NCBI RefSeq assembly: GCF_020283565.1
Contig: NC_060059.1
Location: forward strand, 45,156,572 to 45,220,571
DNA from: Trifolium pratense
Lineage: Eukaryota > Streptophyta > Magnoliopsida > Fabales > Fabaceae
DNA: 64,000 bases
Reading direction: 5' to 3'
A program made the position numbers and the translations under genes. Below, in pieces: positions 43,192-55,481 of the stretch. Numbering within the stretch: the stretch's first letter is position 1; every line of letters starts with the position of its first letter. The notes under the pieces are model-generated. The model had not been told where the DNA came from. It ran no database searches and saw nothing but the letters and a program-made list of their open reading frames with translations.

Positions 43192-45208
43192 TGTAACACC
43201 CCGAACTAACTACCCTTAAAAACGTGATCTTAAAAACTTTTTAAAGATAAGTAGCCGGAGCGCTACGGAAAACATTTTATAAAAACGATCGTGCACACGA
43301 CACGAAACGTCGCAGCGGAAAACATAACATAAAGGATTTTCAAAACAATGAACAAAATAGTTCAAAAGATAAATCATTTACATAAAACATAAGTTAAGAT
43401 GTTCGCATCGGTATACGACGGAATACAAACGATCCCCGACTCGATGTTACAACATACCAGAGCACTAATATACATCACAACCAAACTAACTTAACAAAAC
43501 TATACAAAGGTAGCCTACACTAGCTCCTCACCAAAAGTGCTCCACACCAAAACGATCTACAGCTAAAGCTCGATCGAAACCTCGACCTGAATACCTGAAC
43601 CCCCAAAGGTCCAGCACATAACAAATAGGTAGAGAGTTAGTAAACATAATCACATACATACGAATATAGAAACGCACCTATATTCAACCTATCACATATT
43701 ACTAACTCACACACATGCTTCCATAAGCAACACACCAGATAACACATACTCACAAATACACAACCAGATAGTTTCGCGTCGTTTCGGACCACACAAAGAA
43801 CTCACATAACACATAACACATAATTGCACATTTACTCAAATGCGACTAATGCCAAACATTCAATGTCATGCCAACCTAGACACGACTAATGCATGTGGTA
43901 CCATCTTCTTTATCAAGGAACTTACCATTGATATCCTTCTTTATTGGACAAGTCCAATATCCTTCTTTATCAGACAAGTCTGATATCCCTAAGTAATGCA
44001 TGAGTTTATGAATGCCATGCATTTACCAAACATATGATAATCACTTAGCACGAAGCTACTGCTCACTACATGGATAACATAATCCATTAAACTTCTTTAT
44101 CAGGCAAACTGATATTCTTCTTTATCGGACAACCCGATATACAAACATACATATACTTCTTTGACATTTTATATAAATGCCATTACACAACACAATTATT
44201 AAACATATAATAATTCCAAACCAAAACGAAACCAAATACATGGATACACACACTTTACAAACATTAACAAAAATTGCTGTCACAGAGCTGTTCGCTGAGC
44301 GAAGCCGTAGCGAACCCGTAGCGAACTATTCGCTGAGCGAACAGGTAGCGAACAACATCAGAGGGTGACAGGTACATAGCGAACAGGTAGCGAACTCGTA
44401 GCGAACTATTCGCTGAGCGAACAGGTAGCGAACCACACCAGAAAATATCTGTTCTTGAGTTTCTAAGGCGGTTTAACATTGATTCCACTCAAAAATACAT
44501 CTAAACATGTTATAAATGCATAACAAGTGATCAATCATGTATATACCATACATATATACATGAATCAACAATCAAAAACACCAAAACACATCACACATAC
44601 AAAATCATGTCAATTTCTTGCAAAATAAGCAAAGTTGCATAAACATGCAAAACCATCATCAAACATATACATATTCCCTCCTAGATGTTCATTAAGCATA
44701 CTAAGATGAAAAGACATGTTTATGATAAAGAAAACTTCACCCAAACCCCAAAGAAATTGGATGAGAGAGTTCAGGAATGGAGGCTAGACACCTCCCCTCT
44801 CTTGGATCACCCAAGCTTATGCTTAACCACTCTCACCTTAGATTGAAAGATGATTCTTGGCCTCTAAACTCTTCTCTTGCTCGAGTTCTTCTCCTTGCTC
44901 TCCTAGCCAAAACCCTAGCTTAGCTTTCTCTCTTGCTAACTTCTAACTTCTCATGAAAAGTGAATTGTGAGACTATTCATGGTTTTGACTTGCTACTTAT
45001 ACTACTCTCCAATGGTCATGAACCAAGCCCAATAGCCTAAGCCCATTAAGCTCTCACACGCCCCAAGCCCACTAACACGACAAAGGTTTCGCTCACAAAC
45101 TTATGTTCGCGATAAATAATAATAGGTCGCGTAAATAAATATTTAACACTAACCCAAAATATAAGCAAATATATAAAATATCGATTTACTAAAAATCGGG
45201 TCGTTACA
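43192..45208 (-). repeat. 5' LTR of the TR-GAG element
   Basis: 2017 bp, no difference seen from 40065-42081. Confidence 0.93.
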
Positions 45209-46414
45209 TTTCCAAAGGCTAACTTTCTTATCCCCAAACATCCAAAGGTAACACTTCGCACTTAGCTTCTCAAATCCTTCCAAGAAATGACTACTCGGTT
45301 CAAACATACTCAACCTTTATAAATCCTTCCTAGGCTCTTCTTGATCACCTAGTAATTCTGTATTTAAATCTCAGCTACTATCAAAAGTTGATTTCCAAAC
45401 AACCATGATCTCCGTCTTGTTGATTCCAACACAACTCTCATCAGATTCCTCTGAAAACTTTTCATCAACAAAGCTTCCATCTTTATCACTCTTCCTCCTC
45501 TTTGAGGATGAACCATCAAGTGAAAGACAACCAAACAATGGAACATTCTTGCTACGAGTTCCGCTAGAAACACCACCAATCCCACTTATTGTAATCGGGT
45601 TTTCAGTTCCCTAACCACACCTTTCATCCTTGACATCAATCTCCCACTTAACTTAACCCTCAAGGTACCCACCATTCGCATACTCGTCGTATGATCATCA
45701 CTAGGTTTTCTTACCCTCGACGCACACGTCTTCTCCGTTTCCCAGCAACGGTGTTCACTTAACATTCAATCTCCTCCACCGTTCCCCAATGGCCACATTC
45801 TCCCTACGGCTAAACAACTTCATTCCGACTCACTCCGAAATGATCATCTGATACTTCCTCCAAAATATTCTCCAAATAAGAACTCCACTTCGAACAATGC
45901 TACTCAATCTTAAACAATCCACTTCAAGAACATCTCTATTCGTCCTTACTTCTCGCGTTCGAAACATCTTGGAGAGACAAAATCTTCTCCCCCACTTATC
46001 TCAAACCCACCTTTACACTTCCACTAGAACATCCGGTGTAAGCACCTAACCGTCCTATCGATTCCAAATTTATTCCTCCCAAGAGAAATCTAATACCGAC
46101 AGCATTCACATGCATGTCGTATGCAAAGGGTAAACATAAGGTAAGATATCTAAGCATCTACTCAAAACCCCGGTGCAGTCCTCTTGACATACACACCACT
46201 ACAAAATACATAAACACACTATTCCCATCTATGCTAATGTAACAACCTACGTAACAACTAGCATACATAATTACTACCACATGTCTGTACATATATTTAT
46301 AACTAAACTATATGTAAGACAATGAAACATCCATGTACACAAGACATCGAGTCAAGTACATGCATTACATTTCATATCACTCACAGATATGAATTCCACA
46401 AAATCAATTCAAAC

Positions 46415-46492
<78 letters not shown>

Positions 46493-46687
46493 GCATGCTT
46501 TCAACAACTTCTCAATCACGAGAATACATTCACACTTAAGTAAACACTCAAGCTATGAACATAATAATACACAACAAAAACAGACAGACACAACTGGCAC
46601 ACATGCTCACTCGATCTGAATACACAGACCGGCTCTGATTGACACATAACCTCACAGTCCGAAGACGACCTGCTCTGATACCACTAT
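45209..46687 (-). other. LARD-like interior, second part, with PBS and (TA)n
   Basis: Resumes after the TR-GAG insertion. No protein domain is recognised; frames of about 70 codons at 45364-45614 are unsupported. It carries a (TA)n tract (46418-46485) and, at 46669-46683, the primer binding site (- strand TGGTATCAGAGCAGG, initiator-Met type) just inside the 5' LTR. Confidence 0.7.
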
Positions 46688-49332
46688 TGTAACACCCAAA
46701 CCCGTTAATTAATTAACTCTGCCTTTATAAAATCTTTTTCGAAAATACGCAGCGGAAAAATTGAAAATATGATTATAAAGCGCTGGTTTGAATATCACAA
46801 ACTTCATTCAAAGATAATACTAATACATTTATCTAGTAAAATATTCGAATGAACTAAAAACAAAACCTCACATCGAACGATGCGTTATTAGTTATACAAA
46901 CGGATACTTTTCAAATGAAAGCTTAAGACCAACAGAGTATACTAAGAGGACTACATGCATATACATATAAAAACCCCTTTTTCCCTTGTCTCAATCAGAG
47001 CAGAGCTTCACCATTTCACTCGGACGAGGCTAACACATAACCTGTCAACCTAGACCCCCAAAGGTCCAGCAAATAACACCAAGCAGAGAGTTAGAAAACA
47101 TAAACATAAATATAAGTGTGAGTAGTATACTACACACTTCACACGCTATCATACATTTCTAACTCACGCACATTCATCGTCAAATACGACTACCAATTAA
47201 TCATTCATTCACAAACACACCAATCATATAGTTTCACGTCTTCTCGGACACTACCAAAGTGTTCATTTTATAGTCATGACGGACTCTACACTTGTTCATT
47301 TTATAGTCATGACGGACTCTACACTTGTTCATTTTATAGTCATGACGGACTCTGCTCACATACCAAGACATGACAACAATCACAATATTAAACAATTAGT
47401 AAATACCAAAGCTTAACACATACGGAAAACACATTACAATCCAATCAGATAATGTCACATAACAATTATCAAATACATGTGCATTTACCCTAATGCATCT
47501 AATGCCAATTATCCAATGTCATGTCATCCCTAGACACGACTAATGCATGTGGTACCAATTTTACATTGTTCAGATTTCAGTCATGACGGACTGTTCAGAT
47601 TATAGTCATGTACGGACTGTTCAGATTATAGTCATGTACGGACTCTACATCAGCAGTTTTACATCATGCAGGATAAGCGTCTCACCAATGGTGGACCAAA
47701 CCAGTTTTTACATCATGTTGGATGCTGCTATTCACCCCATTTAAGATGAACCCAGTTTTACATCTTGTTGGATGCGTCGGAACTTACCGAACCACCTTAT
47801 CTCCCTTGGATAAGCTCAATAACAGTTTTATATCATGTAGGATATGGTTATCATCAACCATCTCTCCCATAAAGAGGAGTCACACAGTTTTATATCATGT
47901 TTGGATATGGGCTCCAGATCTCGGATAACATAATCCCATCTTCGGCCACTTTTCATAAACATAATCCATTTTCATCAATTATTGGAATTCACATGATTCC
48001 CATAACACAATTATTCATGAATGCATGATTACTTTTAAACACATCAAATACATGACGCTATCTAGCTCGAAGCTATTCATTCACTGATGCGGAAACACAA
48101 TTCCAACATCTAACACATTAGGATAACACAATATCCTATCACTCCAATCATAATTATTCACATGATAATTATCTGCATACTCATTTTTATACACACAAGG
48201 TTTCATTTACACTTATGTCATAAAACATACCTCATTCTCTTATCATTGCAAATTAATGATAAACCATCACATTGCTCACTTTAAGCTATAACTTATTGCA
48301 TACACGTTTATCAATCATATAACGATTAACAATAAGCATTAACAGTATCAACATGTATCAACAATCATGTAAGGATACCCTTAAACCATGTTACAAGTGC
48401 CTAATTACACTTACGAACATCAACAAAAATTGCTGTCACAGAGGCCTTCGCTGAGCGAAGGCTCAGCGAGACATGGCGAACCTCACCAGGAAGTCACCTG
48501 CTCATGGCGAGCATTGGCGAGCTTCAGCGAACATGTTCGCTACAGCGAACTCCTGGTCGCTTAGCGAACTACACCAGAAAAATATCTGTTCTTGAGTTTT
48601 CTAAGGCGGTTTAACACCCAAATCCATCCAAAATACATTATAACATGTTATAAATGCAAAGTAAACCATCAATCATGCATATATCATACATATATATACA
48701 TAAATACACATTCAAAAACAACCAAACACCTCCAAGCATGCAAGATCATGCATTAAATTGTATTTTTAAGCAAAAACCACAAACATAGTAAAACATCTAC
48801 ACATACCCATTTCCAACTCCCCAAAGTTGTTCACCTCATGTCCTAAGAGTTTACTACTCATTTTAGGATCAAAAACATTTACTTTTCATTGAGTAAATCT
48901 CTCACAAAACCATAAGAAAATAGAGTGGAAAGAGTTTGGGAATGGAGGAATCGACATCCTCCCCTCTTTCGAATCACTCACGAATATGTAATCTAACTCT
49001 CGTACCTTAGCTCGATGAATCCACAAGCTTGCTCTTCTCTTTCTCTTTGGCTTTTGCCCTAGCTCTCAATCTTCCTTTCTCATGAAACATAAATTATGAG
49101 ACTATTCATGGTTGACTTGCTACTTATAGCTCTCTCTATTCTCATGGATCAAAGCCCAATTGGCTAAGCCCAATAACCACTTACACGCCCCAAGGCCCAA
49201 TCAACATAACTTCTCGCTCATTAACTTACGTTCTCGCTAAATGATTATTCGCCGCTTAATAATTTAATTATAAATCACGCCCTCGCGTAATAAAATAATT
49301 AAATAACGAATACTAAATTTTGGGTCGTTACA
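46688..49332 (-). repeat. 5' LTR of the LARD-like element
   Basis: Near-identical to 36242-38890; a 6-bp difference in an ATAAAT run near 47105 and a 2-bp difference in a TA run near 48695 account for most of the length difference. Confidence 0.92.
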
Positions 49333-49337
49333 CTTAG

Positions 49338-49772
49338 CAAAAAAGGGTTGGTCGAACTTTGTCATGATACAAACCGTGTTCTAAGTGACGCTTGTTCACT
49401 ACGCATGGTTAATTGAACACATTCTTTGCTTAATCGAATGAATTCATATAAAACTGCTTATCGCTTGTATAATCGGTCTTATAAACCAACCAAGGCATGA
49501 ATATATAAACAATATTTTATGTGAACCGAGGATAGAATCATAACGAAGTTTTCCTAAAACCAATGGATTGATCGTCTTTTTATCAATTGAATTTCTAATA
49601 CTCTTTCGATCTAAACAAACCCAAAACCGGCCCGCCTTCTAATTGTGTTATTCATTGTTCTTATTTTTACTAATTATTAAATTAGAGGTCCTTGTGAGAC
49701 GACCAAGGTTAACTACCTTGTTACTACTTTTCTTAATTAAAACTTATTTTGATCGCGAAACGACAGCGATCA
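49338..49772 (+). repeat. 5' LTR of the Athila-like host element, second part
   Basis: Continues the LTR after the CTTAG copy at 49333-49337. It matches the end of 52458-53628 apart from a 4-bp difference in a CCGGC stretch and a few substitutions. Confidence 0.93.
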
Positions 49773-49775
49773 AAT

Positions 49776-49793
49776 TGGCGCCGTTGCTGGGGA
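49776..49793 (+). promoter_or_regulatory. primer binding site, tRNA-Asp type, one mismatch
   Basis: TGGCGCCGTTGCTGGGGA; the expected complement of plant tRNA-Asp has GCCGGGGA, so one base differs (C to T at 49788). Confidence 0.88.
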
Positions 49794-50224
49794 TCTCTGA
49801 TTAGGATTAGTAAAATTTAGAACTAATTAACGTTACTAACACTTTTTGTTTTGTGAGTTTTTGTTGTGTTTCAGGTTCTGACGTTGAATTTTGCAGTGAA
49901 GCTGAAAAATAGTTAATTTTCGGTTGATATCTCATATTGATCCGAAATTTGGTCCACAAATCCGAACAAAATTAAGGAACAAAACTTTCGTATCTTTGAT
50001 ACGAAAATTGAGGCTGAAATTGCGAAATTCCTTCGTTTAGACCACTTTTTATTTTTTTTGAATTTTCCATACATTTAAAAAAATCCCAAAAAATTATATT
50101 TAGATTGTTTTGATTTTTAGAGATTTTAGGTGTTATTTTTAATTTTTTTTTTAGATTTTATTTGACTCGGTTTTTATTTTTCTCTTCATTTTATTTAGAC
50201 AAAAAAAAAACCAATAAAAAAAAA

Positions 50225-51349
50225 ATGGGAGATTCATCGGACCAGTTGGCTTATATCATAAATTGATTGGATGCAAGAAAACAACAATCTTGCTATCAAA
50301 ATTATATTCCAACTGTGATGTGTAATATTTGTTCTTCGAGTTTTCATATTAGTGATGATTGTCCTACATTTTTAGATACTTTTTGTGGTGAGACGCAATT
50401 TGTAGGTAATTTTCAAGGACAATACTATCAAGAACAAAATTCATATCCTGCTGAGCAGTCTATTTGGTCATATCCACAGTTTCAGCAAATTGATTCATTG
50501 GTGGTTGAGCCACAACCTAGTTTGGAAGAATTGATAAAGCAGATGGCTGAAAATAATAAGCAAATGGATGAATGGATGCAATCCTCTCTTCAAAGTTTAG
50601 CAGTCCAAGTTGAGCAAATAGTCTCCAATGCCCATCTAATTCAAGAGAAGAAGATGTTGCATGATGATGTACAACCTGCCGCACTCTTAGAGGTAATGCA
50701 ATGTGATACAAGTGTTGATGAAACTCCAGGTGAGCCCATTGAAACAATACTTGTTTCTGTTGATGAACACAAAATAAGCAACATAAATTCAAGTGAATGC
50801 ATGGAAGAGATCACACCACAAAATTCCTTCGAATATGTTATAAATGAATTATATACTTCGCTTGAAGTCGATAAGTCTTTTGAAATTTTTGCTTCTAAAT
50901 GTGATGTTTGTAATGTTTGTTGTGAGATCAATGCAGCCATTGTAAGTGAAGAAATTTTGATGCCGACAACCACTTATGCAGAAATTCAAAAGAATTCAAT
51001 AACAATTGAATTTGACACTACAAGTGTGGATGTTAGCCGCAAGCAACCATTGCCCATAGCGGAAAAATTGTTGATGGAACCTCTGATTAAGCCACGCAAC
51101 ATGCAGTTGTCCTTCACTATTTATGCATCTCTTCCACCTATTTTATCCGACTCACCAGTTAACTGTGGATTTTGTGATTCCCGTGCTTTTGTTATTGCAG
51201 GTCCACCATATACATTGGCTATTCCTCCTAAGCCACCAGATTTTTTACTAAAGGGCAAGTCCACTTGCCACTTGCTTCTTCCTGTTACGTGTATTCGTAG
51301 TGTGGAACGACCTCCTCCAAAACCACCAGACATGAAAGCTACACCTTAG
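50225..51349 (+). CDS. gag-like ORF of the Athila-like element, early TGA
   Basis: The frame opens with ATG at 50225 (MGDSSDQLAYIIN), meets TGA at 50264-50266, then runs open for 360 codons to TAG/TGA-free end at 51347-51349. A CCHC-like knuckle is present soon after (CNICSSSFHISDDC). The middle is acidic and helical (LEELIKQMAENNKQMDEWMQ). A Cys-rich CDVCNVCCE cluster and a Pro-rich tail (PPKPPDF, PPPKPPD) follow. I do not recognise a matrix/capsid core, so this may be a reduced or recombined gag. Translation could also start at the Met just before CNIC. Function beyond RNA binding is unknown. Confidence 0.6.
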
Positions 51350-52457
51350 CCCTCGGGTGTGTTCCTTCCTTTTTCTTTATGCTTATTGTTATATATTGCG
51401 GACAATGTCTGTTTTAAGTGTGGGGGGGGGGACATTTAGTCATTTTATTTTTTTTGTCAATTAAAAAAAATAGTAATAATAAAATAAAAAATAAATTTAG
51501 CATGCATGTGATAGGACTCGATCTCGATTACGATTAAACATTAGGATGCAATTGTTATGAGTAGTTACATGTTTTAGGACTAGAGCAATATAGCCGTAGG
51601 ATTGGTGAAATTTTTGGAAATTCTCATTTTCATGCTTGATATGATGATCTTTGCACCTTAATGCAAAACTGCTGAAAAACTTGCAAACTTAGTAGTGGCT
51701 TGATAAATCTTTAAAATACACAGTCATTATCCTAAGTTGTCTGAGTATAGAATATGATAAAGAGGTATGATTATGACTAAGTTTGGGGGAAAGCTGGATT
51801 ACTTGATTGTAGGATCATGGCTAGATTAAATGATGGGATACTACACAATAAAAAAATTAAAATTAAAAATAAAAATATAATAAGTTCTTGTGCCCGAAAC
51901 TGGAGGAACAATAATGAATATGTTGAGTTCCTGTGCCTAAAACTGGAGGAACAAATGATGTGTAGGGTGCTCTATTCGGAGTAACAGGTTGGACTCATTA
52001 CAAGTGAGATCCCGTCAGGTGAAAAGGTAGAGTAGCACCTAAAGCATAACTAAAATGAACTTCAGTAGTATCTCTGCGTATAAAAATCAAAAAGCCTGTG
52101 AGAACAAGAAAAGAATAGCTTCCCCTCAAGCTGAAATCTAAACTCAAACTCTAAGTTGTAGGAAAGAAAAGGTAGCTTAGTATCTTGACTGTGTAGTTTT
52201 TGAGAAAGATCATGTCATGACTCTGGTTGACAGTAATAGGCAGTACACACACGCTTGATTATCATTGACGGTTGATATACAAGAGTTATGCCAATCTTTG
52301 AAATACAATCCATGGTTTGAGCTTGAATCTTAGAATGTGTTGATTGCTTATGACGTTGTATCATGCTTTGTTATCTCTAAAAGAAAAAAAAAGTTTTACT
52401 TGAGTCTTTAAGCTTGAGTTTTGCTCATGAGAGCAAAAGAATAAGTGTGGGGGAATT
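51350..52457 (+). other. 3' internal noncoding region and polypurine tract of the Athila-like element
   Basis: No gene. It holds a run of nine or more G at about 51421-51430, a duplicated AAACTGGAGGAACAA word (51897 and 51942), and the purine tract AGTGTGGGGGAATT right before the 3' LTR (52458). The first G-rich block may be an internal second priming site; that is inference. Confidence 0.65.
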
Positions 52458-53628
52458 TGATCAGTGCATTTTGGCACATATTTTATGGCTTTGTACTTTG
52501 ACGTATTGGAAGTTTTTCTAGCCTAATATTAACTTTTTACCATGTTTCTAAACTTTGGGTCATAATTGAGCTCTAATGTATTTCTTTGATTAATTTTCGG
52601 ATTTAATTGCATGTTGATCCTTCTCAGTCCGCAGGTCATAACTTGAGCTACGAGTATCGGATTGAGGTGTGCGAATATGAGTTGGAAAGACAAGAGAAAA
52701 AGCTACAACTTTCATGTTAAGGCCAGAACCCAGTTCGGAGCGCAACGCAGTCAAATATTTACGTTTATGTTTCAGACTTTATAAAAATAATGTAATTTCG
52801 GGTCAAACTTATGTTTTTCGACCCGTAGCTTTTTAAGCCCAATTTTCTCTGAGTACTTAAGCAAAAACACAGCTAGGGTTTCAGGGACAGTTGAGTATTC
52901 ACGCAAAATAGAAAAGGAGGGCTGCTTTGCTCTCATGGAAGCCTAAAAACCCTAGGTTGATTCATTGGTATACGGGAACATCGTTCATGACTTCTTGAGG
53001 TTCAATTCTTAATAGTAATTCAGTTTATTTATTTACTGTCTTCTCTTATCAATTCATGCTCTTTATTTATTTATGAAACTCGAATATAGTGATGCTTAAT
53101 CTCTGTTTCGAGTTATATATTGCGAGACTTTTCGGATTGTTTCATCGCTTGTATGACTAGTTCGAATAGGAATTGATATAGGTTTTTTTGCGCTTAGCAA
53201 AAAAGGGTTGGTCGAACTTTGTCATGATACAAACCGTGTTCTAAGTGACGCTTGTTCACTACCCATGGTTAATTGAACACATTCTTTGCTTAATCGAATG
53301 AATTCGTATAAAACTGCTTATCGCTTGTATAATCGGTCTTATAAACCAACCAAGGCATGAATATATAAACAATATTTTATGTGAACCGAGGATAGAATCA
53401 TAACGAAGTTTTCCTAAAACCAATGGATTGATCGTCTTTTTATCAATTGAATTTCTAATACTCTTTCGATCTAAACAAACCCAAAACCCGCCTTCTAATT
53501 GTGTTATTCATTGTTCTTATTTTTACTAATTATTAAATTAGAGGTCCTTGTGAGACGACCAAGGTTAACTACCTTGTTACTACTTTTCTTAATTAAAACT
53601 TATTTTGATCGCGAAACGACAGCGATCA
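52458..53628 (+). repeat. 3' LTR of the Athila-like host element
   Basis: 1171 bp, uninterrupted. It begins TGATCAGTGC and ends GCGATCA, so its tips form a short inverted repeat. Confidence 0.93.
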
Positions 53629-53633
53629 GCAAG

Positions 53634-53675
53634 TTATAAACTGAAACCATTTACCAAGAGTAATGGTTTCAGTGT
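53634..53675 (-). repeat. palindromic repeat pair in the transposase intron, right of nest B
   Basis: CTGAAACCATT and AATGGTTTCAG with spacer TACCAAGAGT, following the GCAAG TSD. The nest inserted between two copies of the array. Confidence 0.88.
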
Positions 53676-53765
53676 ATAAACTACTGAAAGTCAAACTTCA
53701 GATATATTCCAGTTTTAAATGAACCAAATCAACTCAGTACTAATTTAAAAGCAAAAAATATTAAC

Positions 53766-54532
53766 CTAATGGACAATATTGATTGTTTGTTCGGTACATT
53801 GTAACGAAACTGATGACATCGCCAAATAAAGAATAATCCAGTTGCATAATTCCATCTTCCCAAAAAATGCTAGCTATGTCTTCTGCAGCATCAACTTGCA
53901 TATCATAATAAAAAGATGGTTTCGACATAGCTTCATTCCTAAAAAACTCTTGAATTACAGTTGCTTCACCCCTCATCATCTCCTTTGAACGAATTGTCAT
54001 CAAATAATTCTTTAAGTCCGAAAATCGAAATGGGAGATTCTCCGTGCCTCCAACTCCTTGACCCATGACTTCATAAGACGTCCTCATCGACATTCCAGCT
54101 TTAGAATTAATTAAAGCAAGTTGTCCTTGAACTTCATTTACTTCTCGGAATGATCTGAGGTAACGGTGATGCTCTTTTCTATGTAGTGAATGACAGTGTG
54201 TCCCTTCCCATCTATATATCTTATAAACATTCAATGCTTCATCCAACTTGAGATATATTCCAGCTTTACAACCAACCCTTTCCTCCGGTCTCTCTTTCAC
54301 TTTTTCAAATTCAATAACAACCGGACTGTCTGATCTTGGCTTGTTGTTCGGATTAAGCAAACTTCCTTTCTTAAAACCTTCTTTGTTACAAACATAACGT
54401 ATGTAATGTATCTTATCCGACTTCTTATTCTTTGAATTATTCTTCGACTTCAACATACTCTTGATTGAAAATCTAGTTTTATATGCATACTGACCATAGA
54501 AATCTTCAACCTCTTTAATAGAATGAAATACT
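53766..54532 (-). pseudogene. transposase exon 1, FAR1 DNA-binding domain and start of the transposase core
   Basis: The FAR1 domain is recognisable by FHSIKEVEDFYGQYAYKTRF, the Cys in YVCNKEG, the Cys in VGCKAGIY, and the His pair in GTHCHSLH. The region onward to FFRNEAMSKPSFYYDMQVDA is the usual link to the MULE core, and SIFWEDGIMQLDYSLFGDVI contains the first core Asp region. It ends at a GT donor (phase 1) that fits the acceptor at 35154. The apparent ATG at 54555 lies inside the LTR and is not the real start. Confidence 0.85.
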
Positions 54533-55481
54533 AAAGTTGTTGAGGCAAAATCCATTTTAGTGTTTTAATGACAACAAACCTTATGGAATAAATGTTAAGT
54601 TTTATGAATGGTGATCTACTGATGTTTGCACTTGAGTTTTTGTTGAAAGATAGGTAATGACAAAAGTGGACAAGCTAGAAGCCACTCACATCAACAAGTG
54701 AATTTTATATACTCAAACAATGAAAGAATCGGAGTAGCATCAGATGATCATAACAATAGCATCACAAGCTTCATGAAGATTTTTAAAGGATGTTGTTTGA
54801 ATTATAAGAGGTTTCATTTGAAGATTCAAACAAGAAAGCAAGTTTCATGGTTAATAGTCTTCCTCATCACCACAAGGTTCACAATGAGTATTAAAGATTC
54901 AAGGAAGAATATGAAGATCATAATTGATGGAAATACTTGCATCACGAACTACAGAAGAACATATTTGATGTTATCATATCAAAGCTCACATTGAGTTTTG
55001 TTACATGCTTTGAGGATTTACTACTACAATTAACATCAATTGGAAATGATGCATATGTTGAAGATCTCCAAAACCTACTCAAAGTTTCATCTTAGCTTCT
55101 CAAGACAAGAATGATCTAAGAATGATTTTCCATGGATTTACAAAGGAGCTTATGCACCACAAGGCATCAAAGTTTTAATCATTGTCTAAAGCTAGAAAAT
55201 GATAAATCCTCATGATGAGTACTCCCACGCCTCCACTAAAAGCATCTCAAAGTACTCAATGAACAAGCAACAATGTGTGCAAAACATCAAGAGGAATTGT
55301 GGAAAGTTTTACAGCAACATGAAGATCCCTCTTTAAGAAAATCTTGAGATACTGTTTCAAGAATGATCTGAGAACATTCTTAACAGACAGACTGCGCTTT
55401 TGAATATAAGCACGTTTTGGATTAAGTGCTTTCTGATTTTATAAGTCAACTTTGGACAAAACAAATAAGCACGTTACAAAG

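Larger units (their letters stand above)
40065..45208 (-). mobile_element. gag-only chromovirus-derived element (TR-GAG type)
   Basis: Two 2017-bp LTRs in which I could find no difference, TSD TTTCC (40060-40064 and 45209-45213), PBS and PPT present. The 1.1-kb interior has only a gag gene. TR-GAG elements, plant LTR elements coding only for gag, are a described non-autonomous class. Its gag, PBS, PPT and LTR words are closest to those of the Tekay element at 17212, which suggests that Tekay pol proteins move it. It is the innermost and apparently youngest insertion in nest B. Confidence 0.93.
36242..49332 (-). mobile_element. chromovirus-derived non-autonomous LTR element without ORFs (LARD-like)
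   Basis: LTRs of 2649 bp (36242-38890) and 2645 bp (46688-49332), TSD CTTAG, PBS and PPT intact. About eight substitutions and two short indels separate the LTRs. Its interior outside the nested element is only about 2.65 kb and has no gag or pol frame. Decayed sequence next to the 3' LTR (38920-39110) is recognisably similar to the end of the Tekay pol gene (for example TTCGCCCATGATGGCGGCAA against TTCGCCAATGATGGCGGTAA). So it derives from a Tekay-like element and was moved in trans. Confidence 0.9.
35502..53628 (+). mobile_element. Athila-like non-autonomous LTR element (one gag-like ORF), host of nest B
   Basis: LTRs start TGATCAGTGC and end GCGATCA, with a perfect TSD GCAAG (35497-35501 and 53629-53633). 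The PBS is of tRNA-Asp type, the usual one for Athila-like elements. Internal DNA is 49773-52457 (2.7 kb) with a single gag-like frame and no pol. The 5' LTR is split by a 13.1-kb insertion. About ten substitutions separate the LTRs by eye. The clade assignment rests on the PBS and the general form of the ORF and is moderate. Confidence 0.88.
35154..53765 (-). other. intron of the transposase gene, expanded by nest B
   Basis: The donor (53765-53764) and acceptor (TTTGCAG ending at 35154) fit in phase 1. Without the 18.1-kb insertion and one TSD the intron would be about 480 bp. It carries the palindromic repeats at 35221-35262, 35462-35496 and 53634-53675, and a CAAAATCAAAATCAA run (35350-35390) that mirrors the TTTGATTTTGATTT runs of intron 1 on the opposite gene. 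Confidence 0.8.

Noticed and set aside
36242..49332. Reading the whole 13-kb insert as one autonomous retrotransposon with a gag gene
   Set aside because: The gag belongs to the nested TR-GAG, which has its own LTRs and TSD (TTTCC). The host element has no ORF of its own.
49776..49793. tRNA-like match at the PBS positions
   Set aside because: Only the 18-base 3' complement of tRNA-Asp is present; no tRNA gene structure. No tRNA or rRNA gene was recognised anywhere in the window.
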